From assembly GCA_963827545.1 (NCBI GenBank), contig CAWHBI010000013.1, positions 1-64,000 on the forward strand: 64,000 nucleotides of DNA, given 5' to 3'. The first letter of the stretch is position 1; each line of letters opens with the position of its first letter. This DNA comes from AWTP1-13 sp963827545 (GTDB taxonomy: Bacteria; Pseudomonadota; Alphaproteobacteria; Rhizobiales; Hyphomicrobiaceae). The notes under the pieces are model-generated. The model saw only the letters and a list, made by a program, of their open reading frames with translations, searched no databases and was not told where the DNA came from. This document shows positions 25,759 through 34,708 of the stretch, piece after piece. The translations under genes were made by a program, and so were the position numbers.

Positions 25759-26177
25759 TTGGTCTTGATACAAACATCCTAGTGCGGTGGCTCCTATCTC
25801 CCGATCTGGCCGATCTTGCCTCGAGCGACGCGGAACTCGAGCGAGCAGGGAACATCGTGGAGGCGAAAGGGGCGTCGCTGTTCGTCAATGCAGTGGTGCT
25901 TGCCGAGACGGCATGGATCATGGAGAAGAGGCTGGACCTTGAACGGAAGATCGTCTCGGAGGTCATCGGCCGGCTTCTGTTTGCTGAGAACATCCAGTTG
26001 GGCGCTGACGCTGAAGTGAGAGCCGCTCTGCTGCTTTATGGATCGTCGAACATCGGATTTGCGGATTGTCTGATCGCCCATATGAATCTGATGGCGGGAT
26101 GCTCGCACACGCTGACGTTCGACAAGAAGGCCGGTCGTACGCCAGGTTTCCGACACGTTGACGATCATCAGGACTAA
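25755..26177 (+). CDS. vapC: PIN-domain toxin (VapC-like)
   Basis: 140 residues. The four acidic residues of a PIN nuclease are present: Asp5 (GLDTNILVRWLL), Glu51 (AETAWIM), Asp104 (GFADCLIAHM) and Asp123 (TFDKKAG). GTG start overlaps the antitoxin stop by four bases. The stop lies five bases before ureC, so urease alpha would be co-transcribed with the toxin unless a promoter sits inside vapC. Confidence 0.88.
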   Translation: MIGLDTNILVRWLLSPDLADLASSDAELERAGNIVEAKGASLFVNAVVLAETAWIMEKRLDLERKIVSEVIGRLLFAENIQLGADAEVRAALLLYGSSNIGFADCLIAHMNLMAGCSHTLTFDKKAGRTPGFRHVDDHQD

Positions 26178-26182
26178 CGCAC

Positions 26183-27896
<1,714 letters not shown>

Positions 27897-27900
27897 CTCT

Positions 27901-28018
27901 CCCTCTCCCCGTTCTTACGGGGAGAGGGTCAGGGTGAGGGGCGGCACCAAGCGCCGACGCAGACTGTTTGCCGCCCCTCACCCTAGTCCTCTCCCCACTG
28001 AAGAGTGGGGAGAGGGGA
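27901..28018. repeat. Palindromic intergenic repeat, family A copy 4
   Basis: CCCTCTCCCC/GGGGAGAGGG hairpins at both ends with core arms GGGTGAGGGGCGGC and GCCGCCCCTCACCC. Begins four bases after the ureC stop and ends just before the AAGGAG of ureE. Confidence 0.85.
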
Positions 28019-28031
28019 TCAAGGAGCACCA

Positions 28032-28503
28032 ATGCTGAGAGCCACCAGGATCCTGCCAGCCGGCATATGGCACGGGAAGCCTGCAGACATCGTGCGCCTG
28101 GACTACGACCAGGCGCACGCGGCGCCGCATCTCGCTCACCGGCGTCGGTGGCCTGTCGTTCCTGCTCGATCTCGCCAGGGCGCCCATGCTGTGTGCCGGC
28201 GACGGCATCCGACTGGAGGATGGCCGCATCGTCGCCGTAGAGGCGGCGCCGGAGCATCTGCTGGAGATCGCGTGCCGCGACGAGCGTGCCCTGGCGCGCA
28301 TCGCCTGGCACCTCGGCAACCGCCATCTTGCAACCGAGATCGGCGAGCGCGTCATCCACATCCGCAATGACCACGTGATCGCCGACATGGTGCGCGGCCT
28401 GGGTGCGGAGGTGCGCGCCGTCGAGCGGCCCTTCAACCCCGAGGGCGGCGCTTACGGCCATGGCGCGGTGCACGGCCACAGCCATCACCATCACGAGCAT
28501 TGA
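28032..28503 (+). CDS. ureE: Urease accessory nickel chaperone UreE (frameshifted)
   Basis: About 157 residues when joined. MLRATRILPAGIW opens the protein. After VRLDYDQAH the conserved RRRISLTGVGGLSFLLDLARAPML continues in another frame, implying an extra base near 28115. The C-terminus is histidine-rich (HGAVHGHSHHHHEH) for nickel binding. ATG follows AAGGAGCACCA. Delivers nickel to the UreDFG complex. Confidence 0.92.
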
Positions 28504-28508
28504 TCGCG

Positions 28509-29357
28509 ATGCCCGCAGACCCAACCACAACGTCATCCCCGCGTCGTGCCGAAGGCGCGCAAGAAGAGAGGCGGGGACCCAGAACACTTGACCACGAGGG
28601 TGCGGACAGTTGCATGGATTCCCGCCTGCGCGGGAATGACGAAGCGTATGGTGAAGGCGCAAACGCCAGCGGCGACGGCGTTGCGTCGCCCACCCTCGCC
28701 CGCCTGATGACCTGGCTGTCGCCGGCCTATCCGGTGGGCGGATACAGCTACTCGCACGGCCTGGAATGGACCGTCGAGGCGGGCCGTGTAAGGGATGCGG
28801 CCACGCTCGGCGACTGGATCGAGGACATCCTCACGCACGGCGCCGGGCGATCCGATGTGATCTTTCTCGCCGAGGCCTGGCGTGCGGTAGCCGGCGGCGA
28901 CGAGCGCCTGCTGGCCGAAACGGTCGAGCTGGCGGCAGCCTTCGCGCCCTCGGCCGAGCGGCGGCTGGAGACCCTGGCGCAGGGCGCGGCCTTCCTGGCG
29001 GCGACGCAAGCCGTGTGGCCCCGCCCCGAGCTGGAGCGCCTCGCTGCCGAAGGCACGGAGGTGGCGTACCCGGTAGCCGTAGGAGCAAGCGCCGCAGCGC
29101 ATGCACTGCCGCTCGCCGCGACGGCACAGGCGTTCGCGCAGGCCTTCGCGGCCAACCTCGTCTCGGCCGGGGTGCGGCTGATCCCGCTGGGACAGACCGA
29201 CGGGCTGCGTGTGCTTGCCCGCCTCGAGCCGCTGATCCCGCGCATCGTCTCAGGCGCGCTGGCCGCCAGTCTCGACGACATCGGTGGCGCGGCCATCATG
29301 GCCGACATCGCCTCCATGCGGCACGAGACCCAGTACACGCGGCTGTTCAGATCGTAG
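28509..29357 (+). CDS. ureF: Urease accessory protein UreF with a repeat-encoded N-terminus
   Basis: About 282 residues as drawn. The conserved body begins at LARLMTWLSPAYPVGGYSYSHGLEWTVEAG and ends DDIGGAAIMADIASMRHETQYTRLFRS. The first 60 or so residues are read from repeat F and do not resemble UreF. Possible starts are ATG 28509, ATG 28614 within the repeat, or a start lost to the repeat. All-helical regulator of UreG GTPase during nickel insertion. Confidence 0.92.
   Translation: MPADPTTTSSPRRAEGAQEERRGPRTLDHEGADSCMDSRLRGNDEAYGEGANASGDGVASPTLARLMTWLSPAYPVGGYSYSHGLEWTVEAGRVRDAATLGDWIEDILTHGAGRSDVIFLAEAWRAVAGGDERLLAETVELAAAFAPSAERRLETLAQGAAFLAATQAVWPRPELERLAAEGTEVAYPVAVGASAAAHALPLAATAQAFAQAFAANLVSAGVRLIPLGQTDGLRVLARLEPLIPRIVSGALAASLDDIGGAAIMADIASMRHETQYTRLFRS
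28531..28641. repeat. Palindromic repeat, family F, at the ureF 5' end
   Basis: Ends CGTCATCCCCGCG and CGCGGGAATGACG form the terminal arms; the interior includes GGGGACCCAGAAC and GCATGGATTCCCGCC. It is of the widespread proteobacterial type whose translations read HSRAGGNP or DSRLRGND. Lies in the ureF frame. Confidence 0.75.
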
Positions 29358-29359
29358 AG

Positions 29360-29426
29360 GGCGTCAGACCCCTCGCGATCAGCCGCTCGACGAGGCATGA
29401 TGGCTGGAGGCGAGGGGTCTGACGCC
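29360..29426. repeat. Family D repeat copy 2, left flank of the parS palindrome
   Basis: 67 bases: GGCGTCAGACCCCTCG at one end and CGAGGGGTCTGACGCC at the other. Follows the ureF stop directly. Confidence 0.85.
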
Positions 29427-29442
29427 GGATGTCGCGGCGCCA

Positions 29443-29508
29443 ATATGGTTAATACTGAACGATGCATTGTTTCACGTGAAACATCGAGACGTTCAGTATT
29501 AACCATAT
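29443..29508. other. Perfect parS (ParB/Spo0J site) centred in a 66-base palindrome
   Basis: TGTTTCACGTGAAACA (29468-29483) is the canonical 16-base ParB-binding parS. It is centred exactly (29475.5) within perfect 18-base outer arms, ATATGGTTAATACTGAAC at 29443-29460 and its complement at 29491-29508, with seven unmatched bases on each side of parS. No T-run follows, so it is not a terminator. It lies between two family D repeats in the ureF-ureG gap. parS sites in Alphaproteobacteria normally cluster near the replication origin, which suggests but does not prove that location. Confidence 0.85.
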
Positions 29509-29518
29509 GCCGGGAGGC

Positions 29519-29585
29519 GGGGTCAGACCCCTCGCTTCCAACGATGGTAAGTCAACGAGACGGTGATCGCGAGGGGTCTGACCCC
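29519..29585. repeat. Family D repeat copy 3, right flank of the parS palindrome
   Basis: 67 bases: GGGGTCAGACCCCTCG and CGAGGGGTCTGACCCC ends. Same length as copy 2 and placed nearly symmetrically about the parS palindrome. Confidence 0.85.
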
Positions 29586-29607
29586 TGTAGCTGTAAAGGT
29601 GCGCCCC

Positions 29608-30225
29608 ATGAGCAAATCCCCCAACGGTCCCCTGCGCGTCGGCATCGGCGGCCCTGTCGGCTCGGGCAAGACGGCGCTGATGGAGGCGCTGTGCAAGGCC
29701 TTCCGCAACCGCTACGACATCTGCGCCATCACCAACGACATCTACACCAAGGAGGATGCGCTCATCCTCACCCGCGCCGGTGCGCTGCCGCAGGAGCGCA
29801 TCATGGGCGTGGAGACCGGCGGCTGCCCTCACACGGCCATCCGCGAGGATGCTTCCATCAACCTGGCCGCCATTGCCGACATGCGCCGCAGATATCCCGC
29901 CCTCGACCTGATCCTGATCGAATCGGGCGGCGACAATCTCGCAGCCACCTTCAGCCCCGAGCTCGCCGATCTCACCATCTACGTGATCGACGTCGCGCAG
30001 GGCGAGAAGATCCCGAGGAAGGGCGGACCCGGCATCACCCGCTCCGACCTGCTCGTCATCAACAAGATCGATTTGGCGCCCCACGTCGGCGCCTCGCTCG
30101 AAGTCATGGAAAGCGACACACGCCGCATGCGAGGCGAGCGCCCCTTCGTGTTCACCAACCTGAAGACCGGCGAGGGCGCCACGGCGGTGGCTACCTTCGT
30201 CGAACGCGAGGGTGGGCTTGGGTGA
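29608..30225 (+). CDS. ureG: Urease accessory GTPase UreG
   Basis: 205 residues. P-loop GPVGSGKT at 15-22, CAITNDIYTKEDA, metal-binding Cys-Pro-His in ETGGCPHTAIRED, ESGGDNLAATFSPELAD, and the guanine-specificity NKIDLAPHVGA. SIMIBI GTPase that powers nickel loading. Start at the ATG (MSKSPNGPLRVGIGGP) after AAGGTG; an upstream in-frame ATG at 29563 lies in repeat D3. Last gene of the urea cluster. Confidence 0.97.
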   Translation: MSKSPNGPLRVGIGGPVGSGKTALMEALCKAFRNRYDICAITNDIYTKEDALILTRAGALPQERIMGVETGGCPHTAIREDASINLAAIADMRRRYPALDLILIESGGDNLAATFSPELADLTIYVIDVAQGEKIPRKGGPGITRSDLLVINKIDLAPHVGASLEVMESDTRRMRGERPFVFTNLKTGEGATAVATFVEREGGLG

Positions 30226-30244
30226 ATTTGTCATCCCGGTAAAA

Positions 30245-30313
30245 GGGGGTCAGACCCCTCGCGCAGCCGGCTCACTTTCGGCGCAGACGCTGGAGGCGAG
30301 GGGTCTGACCCCC
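30245..30313. repeat. Family D repeat copy 4
   Basis: AGGGGGTCAGACCCCTCG ... GCGAGGGGTCTGACCCCC. Sits between the convergent ends of ureG and the small secreted protein gene. Confidence 0.85.
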
Positions 30314-30328
30314 TCCCCCTGACACGCC

Positions 30329-30685
30329 TCAGCAGCGGCGGAATTCGCGGCGTGGCCCCTTGGCATTCGGCAACTGCGCCATCTTGAGCCCGTCCGCGCT
30401 GAATTCACCGAACTCCGTGCCCCCAACGCGCCCCTGCAGGCGCCATTGCACCAGCAAAGAGCCTTCGCGCGCCTCGAACTTGAGGATGTCGAACACCAGC
30501 TGGGCGTTGTCGGAAGCGCGCGTCACCGTCATGGACGTGCGGGTGATGTGGTAGTCGCTTTCAGTGCCGCACCACTTGCCGAGAATATCGGTGTCGCGCA
30601 GCGCAACGGCAGTGACGGTTGCGCAGGTCGCGGCAGCAGCTGCCGCCGATGCAAACAGGGCAATCCTGCGCAACACGGTACTCAT
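30329..30685 (-). CDS. Small secreted protein of unknown function
   Basis: 118 residues. N-terminal signal-like segment MSTVLRRIALFASAAAAAATCATVTA, then a mature part beginning near DTDILGKWCGTESDYHITRTSMTV that looks like a small beta-rich lipocalin-type or META-like fold with two cysteines. Not recognised as a named family. Follows the TPR protein gene on the same strand with 25 bases between. Confidence 0.6.
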   Translation of the reverse strand: MSTVLRRIALFASAAAAAATCATVTAVALRDTDILGKWCGTESDYHITRTSMTVTRASDNAQLVFDILKFEAREGSLLVQWRLQGRVGGTEFGEFSADGLKMAQLPNAKGPRREFRRC

Positions 30686-30710
30686 CTCCCGCCCTCGGAA
30701 GGCGCACCCC

Positions 30711-31346
30711 TCAAGATGTCGCCGCGCGGCAATGCTCGTCGGCGGGCAGCGGGTCGCAGGTCTTGTCGCGCACGCACTGCTCCAGCGCAGTCTGCAGCTC
30801 CTGCCGCCACATGCCGTCGATCTCGCCGTTGTAGAGGCGGGCCTCGGTCAGCCCGCACTGGTAGAGCTTGATCATGCGCGAGCCGCCGAAATACATGGCC
30901 TCGTTGTAGTCGCGCAGCGCGGACTGCGGGTCGCCCAGCGCCTGGCGGATGTGCGCGCGGGTGTCCAGCGCGTGGGGGCTGGTGGGGCTCAGCTGCAGCG
31001 ACCGCTCCACGTCCGGCAGCCCGGTCTCCGCCTTGCCCCAGCGGAAGTAGGCCCAGGCCCGGTTGTTGAGCGCCACGGCGAAGTCGGGGCGCATGACGAT
31101 GGCCGTGTCGTAATCGCGGATGGCGGTGTCGTACTCGCCCTTCAGCGAGTAGGCGAGCGCCCGCATGGCAAAGATCGAGCTCAAGTCCGCGACGCTGGTG
31201 TCGCGGCGCTCGATCAGCGCCGTGCAGCCTTCGATGCGCCGGTCGACGTCCTCGCCGAAGCAGTTCACGGCGTCGCTGGCCCGGGCCGGGGCGCCAAGCG
31301 AGACCAACAGAAGGAGGGCCGCAACCAGCCCCGCACTGCGCTTCAT
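30711..31346 (-). CDS. Secreted tetratricopeptide-repeat protein
   Basis: 211 residues from the ATG giving MKRSAGLVAALLLLVSLGAPARA, a clear signal peptide. TPR-like repeats are visible: FAMRALAYSLKGEYDTAIRDYDTAI, VALNNRAWAYFRWGKAETGL, ALDTRAHIRQALGDPQSALRDYNEA. Cysteines at both ends suggest a periplasmic protein. A longer frame upstream to 31487 lacks signal character. Partner unknown; probably co-transcribed with the small secreted gene. Confidence 0.72.
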   Translation of the reverse strand: MKRSAGLVAALLLLVSLGAPARASDAVNCFGEDVDRRIEGCTALIERRDTSVADLSSIFAMRALAYSLKGEYDTAIRDYDTAIVMRPDFAVALNNRAWAYFRWGKAETGLPDVERSLQLSPTSPHALDTRAHIRQALGDPQSALRDYNEAMYFGGSRMIKLYQCGLTEARLYNGEIDGMWRQELQTALEQCVRDKTCDPLPADEHCRAATS

Positions 31347-31541
31347 CGTGTCGTTCCGTTGACAGTCCGCAAGCCGACGCGGGGCAAGAAAACACGAAAA
31401 CCGCCCCACCGGCCAGCCCCTCGCGGCGCGCGGATTGGCGTGGCGGCAAATCAGGGCAGGTTCACTAGCCCACGACCGGGCCCCCAATAAGGCGGGCTGA
31501 TGCCGCAGCCCGGGGCACGCACCAGCTGTGCCGCGCCGCAG

Positions 31542-32666
31542 CTACTTGAAATGCTTGGAAAGTTTGAGACCTTGCGCCTGGTAGTTGGAGCCCAGGTCGC
31601 TGCCGTACAGCACTTCCGGCGCCTCGGTCAGGCGCTCATAGATAAGTCGGCCCACGATCTGACCGTCCTCGAGAATGAACGGCACCTTGTGGCTGCGCAC
31701 CTCGAGCACCGCTTTGGCACCGGTGCCGCCCGCAGCGGCGTGACCGAAGCCTGGATCGAAGAAGCCGGCGTAGTGTACGCGGAACTCGCCCACCAGCGGA
31801 TTGAAGGGCACCATCTCCGCGGCGTGCGTCGGCGGCACGTGCACTGCCTCCTTGGAAGCGAGGATGTAGAATTGATCGGGATCGAGAATCAGCCGCTTGC
31901 TGTCGCTGGCGTGGATCGGCTCCCAGTACTCCGAGACCCGGCAGGAGCCTGGGGCATCGACATCGATGAGCCCCGTGTGCCGTTTGGCGCGATAGCCGAC
32001 GAGACCGCGCTTGCTGCCGGCAAGATCCACGGAGAGGGCGATCCCACGCGCAATGTCGGCTTGCTCACATGAGACCAGGTTTTCGCGGCTGTGCAGCTCG
32101 ATGAGCGCAAGGTCGTCGTCTTCCACGGGCCCCACGCGAAAGCGGATCTGGTTGAGACGAGAGCCCATCCGCACCACGATGGGAAAGGTCTGCGGACAGA
32201 TCTCGGCATACAGCGGGCCTGTGTAGCCTGCCGGCACCTGGTCGAAGGCCGCAACGCCATCGGCGATCACCCGCGTGAAGACGTCGAGGCGGCCAGTCGA
32301 GCTTTTCGGGTTAGTGGCAGCCGCCAGTTCCGTCGGGAGCGCCATGCTTTCGAGCAGCGGCACAATATAGACGCAGCCTGTCTCGAGCACCGCGCCGTTG
32401 GTAAGGTCGATGACATGCAGCCTCAGGTCCCGCAACTTGGAGGCAACCGGATTTTCCGGCCCGGGCAGGAAGCTGGCGCGCACGCGGAACGCCTGGGCAC
32501 CGAGCCGCAGATCCAGGCTTGCCGGTTGGAGCTGGTTGGGGAGCAGCGGCTGGGCCAGCTTCACCTGCCCAGCCTCGATGAGCCTCCGGATCGCCTGCAC
32601 GGGAAGGATGCCCGCTTTAGATGCAAGCGCTCGTTTGGGCTGTGCTTTTACTTGGGTTTTGGCCAT
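31542..32666 (-). CDS. dcd: 2'-deoxycytidine 5'-triphosphate deaminase (Dcd family)
   Basis: 374 residues, the long two-domain form found in Alphaproteobacteria. Family landmarks: PNQLQPASLDLRLG, NPKSSTGRLDVFTRVIAD, GPLYAEICPQTFPIVV and a repeated dUTPase-like half with the tail GQIVGRLIYERL. Converts dCTP toward dUTP/dUMP for thymidylate supply. ATG start at 32666 (MAKTQVKAQPK). Divergent from metZ, an arrangement common in Hyphomicrobiales. Confidence 0.9.
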   Translation of the reverse strand: MAKTQVKAQPKRALASKAGILPVQAIRRLIEAGQVKLAQPLLPNQLQPASLDLRLGAQAFRVRASFLPGPENPVASKLRDLRLHVIDLTNGAVLETGCVYIVPLLESMALPTELAAATNPKSSTGRLDVFTRVIADGVAAFDQVPAGYTGPLYAEICPQTFPIVVRMGSRLNQIRFRVGPVEDDDLALIELHSRENLVSCEQADIARGIALSVDLAGSKRGLVGYRAKRHTGLIDVDAPGSCRVSEYWEPIHASDSKRLILDPDQFYILASKEAVHVPPTHAAEMVPFNPLVGEFRVHYAGFFDPGFGHAAAGGTGAKAVLEVRSHKVPFILEDGQIVGRLIYERLTEAPEVLYGSDLGSNYQAQGLKLSKHFK

Positions 32667-32744
32667 GGCAAACCTCGCTTGCCGCCCGTCTAGACGATTG
32701 GGCCATTGACGCCAAGCGCCCGGACGCGGTAATCCCCGTATCGG

Positions 32745-32806
32745 AATACGTGGTGATTTGGCCGGCCGGCTTGCAGCCACGCAAAAGAAATCGCTAAAAG
32801 GCCGTG
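32745..32806 (+). ncRNA. SAM-II riboswitch (metA motif)
   Basis: Key conserved blocks in order: CGTGGTGATTTGGCCGG, GGCTTGCAGCCACG and AAATCGCTAAAAGGCC. CGTGG pairs with CCACG to form the stem, and the loop GGCC can pair with the 3' GGCC to make the H-type pseudoknot. Lies 100 bases ahead of metZ, a standard target. SAM binding should lower metZ expression. Confidence 0.88.
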
Positions 32807-32829
32807 CGCGTGAACCAACTCAAGAGCGC

Positions 32830-32867
32830 CCGGCTAGCAAAGGCGGCGCTGTTGGAGCCGGTTTTTT
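32830..32867 (+). terminator. Possible intrinsic attenuator between the SAM-II riboswitch and metZ
   Basis: CCGGCT (32830-32835) can pair with AGCCGG (32856-32861), followed by TTTTTT. A second hairpin, GCCCGC...GCGGGC (32871-32890), comes just before the metZ ribosome-binding site GAGGGAG. These could carry out transcription or translation control; which one is used is not shown. Confidence 0.5.
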
Positions 32868-32905
32868 GTTGCCCGCGGTCGGAAGCGGGCGAGGGAGACG
32901 CGCAA

Positions 32906-34117
32906 ATGACTGACAAGTCCCAGCCTACCGACGCTTCCCAGTCCTGGAGCCCCGAGACCCAGCTCGTCCATGGCGGGACCATGCGGTCCGCCTTCTCGGA
33001 GACCTCGGAGGCGATATTCCTCACCCAGAGCTACGTCTACAACTCCGCCGAGCAGGCCGAGGAGCGGTTCAAGAGCGAGGCGGGCTTCATCTACAGCCGC
33101 TACGCCAACCCGACCGTTGCCATGTTCGAGGAGCGCATGCGGCTGCTGGAAGGGGCCGGGGCCGCGCGCGCTACGGCCACCGGCATGGCGGCCGTCACCT
33201 CCTCGCTGCTGTGCTTCCTGAAGGCCGGCGACCACGTGGTGGCTGGGCGGGCGCTGTTCGGCTCCTGCCGGTACGTGGTGGAGGACCTGTGCCCGCGCTT
33301 CGGCATTGCCTCCACGCTCGTGGATGGCCGCGACAGCGGTGCCTGGCAAAAGGCCGTGCGCCCCAACACCAAGGCGTTCTTCTTCGAGACGCCGGCCAAC
33401 CCCACCCTTGATCTGGTCGACATCGCCGCCGTCTCGGAAATCGCCCACGCCGCAGGCGCCCTCGTTGTGGTCGACAACGTGTTCGCCACGCCGATCCTGC
33501 AAAAGCCGCTGAAGCTCGGCGCGGACATCGTGGTTTACTCCGCCACCAAGCACATCGACGGCCAGGGCCGGTGCCTCGGCGGCATCGTGCTGGGCTCCCA
33601 GGCCTACGTGAAGGACCACCTGCACAACTTCCTCAAGCACACTGGACCGTCGCTCAGCCCGTTCAATGCCTGGGTCATGCTCAAGGGCCTCGAGACGCTG
33701 CCCATCCGCGTGCGCGCCCAGTGCGAGACGGCCACCAGGATCGCCGATCACCTGGCCGACCAGGCAGGCGTCAAGCGCGTGCTGTTCTGTGGGCGCTCCG
33801 ACTATCCCCAGGCCGCGCTTGCCAAGCGGCAGATGTCGGGCCCCGGCCAGATCGTTACTTTCGAGCTGGAAGGGGGCAAGGAAACCTCGTTCCGCTTCCT
33901 CAATGCCTTGAAGCTCATCAGGCTCTCGAACAACCTGGGAGACGCCAAGAGCCTCATCACGCACCCCGCCACCACCACCCACCAGCGCCTCAAGCCCGAG
34001 GCGCGCGCCGAGCTCGGCATCTCGGACGGCATGCTCCGGCTGTCGGTGGGCCTGGAATCCTTCGCCGATCTCGCGGCCGACATTGACCGCGCGCTGGCGG
34101 CCACTAAAATCCGCTAA
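32906..34117 (+). CDS. metZ: O-succinylhomoserine sulfhydrylase MetZ
   Basis: 403 residues, PLP-dependent Cys/Met metabolism enzyme that makes homocysteine from O-succinylhomoserine and sulfide. ETQLVHGG, YSRYANPTVAMFEERM, VDNVFATPILQKP and the PLP lysine in YSATKHIDGQGR are diagnostic. ATG behind GAGGGAGACGCGCAA; an open frame from 32804 overlaps the riboswitch and is rejected. apaG follows across repeat E2. Confidence 0.95.
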   Translation: MTDKSQPTDASQSWSPETQLVHGGTMRSAFSETSEAIFLTQSYVYNSAEQAEERFKSEAGFIYSRYANPTVAMFEERMRLLEGAGAARATATGMAAVTSSLLCFLKAGDHVVAGRALFGSCRYVVEDLCPRFGIASTLVDGRDSGAWQKAVRPNTKAFFFETPANPTLDLVDIAAVSEIAHAAGALVVVDNVFATPILQKPLKLGADIVVYSATKHIDGQGRCLGGIVLGSQAYVKDHLHNFLKHTGPSLSPFNAWVMLKGLETLPIRVRAQCETATRIADHLADQAGVKRVLFCGRSDYPQAALAKRQMSGPGQIVTFELEGGKETSFRFLNALKLIRLSNNLGDAKSLITHPATTTHQRLKPEARAELGISDGMLRLSVGLESFADLAADIDRALAATKIR

Positions 34118-34145
34118 AGGAGGCAGGCACCAGCCTGCAGCCTAG

Positions 34146-34291
34146 GGCAGGATCGCTTCGGATTGCATGACCTTGCCAACATCGAGACGTGGCGGCCGAA
34201 GTGCGAATCCTGCTCTGTTCATAGACTCGAGAGCAAGATTCACGTTCCATGATCGAAGCCAAGCGCTTCGATCAGAGACGATCTTGCTCCA
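34146..34291. repeat. Dispersed element, family E copy 2 (inverted)
   Basis: Reverse orientation relative to copies 1 and 3. Landmarks CGTGGCGGCCGAAG, TTGAGAGCAAG-like GAGAGCAAGATT, TTCACGTTCCATGATCGAAG and AAGCGCTTCGATC occur in mirrored order. Fills the metZ-apaG gap. Confidence 0.85.
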
Positions 34292-34307
34292 GCCGGCGGC
34301 GCAGCCC

Positions 34308-34700
34308 ATGTACGAAGCGGTCACCCGTGGCATCCGCGTGCGCGTCGTGCCGCAATTCCTGGAGGAGGAATCTTCCCCGGAGGACGGCCGCTACTTTTGG
34401 GCCTACACCATCGACATTATCAATGAGAGCAGCGAAACCGCGCAGCTGCGCTCCCGCCACTGGCGCATCACGGATGCGAACGGTCGCCTCGAAGAGGTGC
34501 GCGGGCCCGGCGTGGTTGGGCAGACGCCCGTGCTCGAGCCCGGCGCCTCGTTCCGCTACACCTCGGGCTGTCCGTTGACGACGCCGTCGGGCATCATGGT
34601 CGGCAGCTACCAGATGACGACGGAATCTGGCGAGCTGATCAATGTGGCGGTCCCGGCGTTTTCGCTGGACAGCCCGCATGCGGCGCGCAGCCTGAATTGA
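34308..34700 (+). CDS. apaG: ApaG (Co2+/Mg2+ efflux-associated) protein
   Basis: 130 residues, the usual ApaG length. MYEAVTRGIRVRVVPQFLEEESSPEDGRYFWAYTIDIIN and LRSRHWRITDANG, VRGPGVVGQTPVLEPGASFRYTSG are family-typical; immunoglobulin-like fold. ATG start just after repeat E2; the frame is open upstream through the repeat but that translation is discarded. The metZ-apaG link is common in alphaproteobacteria; molecular role unsettled. Confidence 0.93.
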   Translation: MYEAVTRGIRVRVVPQFLEEESSPEDGRYFWAYTIDIINESSETAQLRSRHWRITDANGRLEEVRGPGVVGQTPVLEPGASFRYTSGCPLTTPSGIMVGSYQMTTESGELINVAVPAFSLDSPHAARSLN

Positions 34701-34708
34701 AGGTCGAG

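Noticed and set aside
29443..29508. The parS palindrome as a rho-independent terminator of ureF
   Set aside because: The arms are AT-rich, no T-run follows, and the centre is an exact 16-base ParB site; the inverted repeat is better explained as a binding site.
29360..30313. Family D repeats as a CRISPR array
   Set aside because: Units are separated by whole genes or unequal distances, each is itself palindromic, and there are no uniform spacers or cas genes.
32804..32905. Longer metZ start at 32804
   Set aside because: It would translate the 3' edge of the SAM-II aptamer and the hairpins; the ATG at 32906 has a good ribosome-binding site and matches family length.
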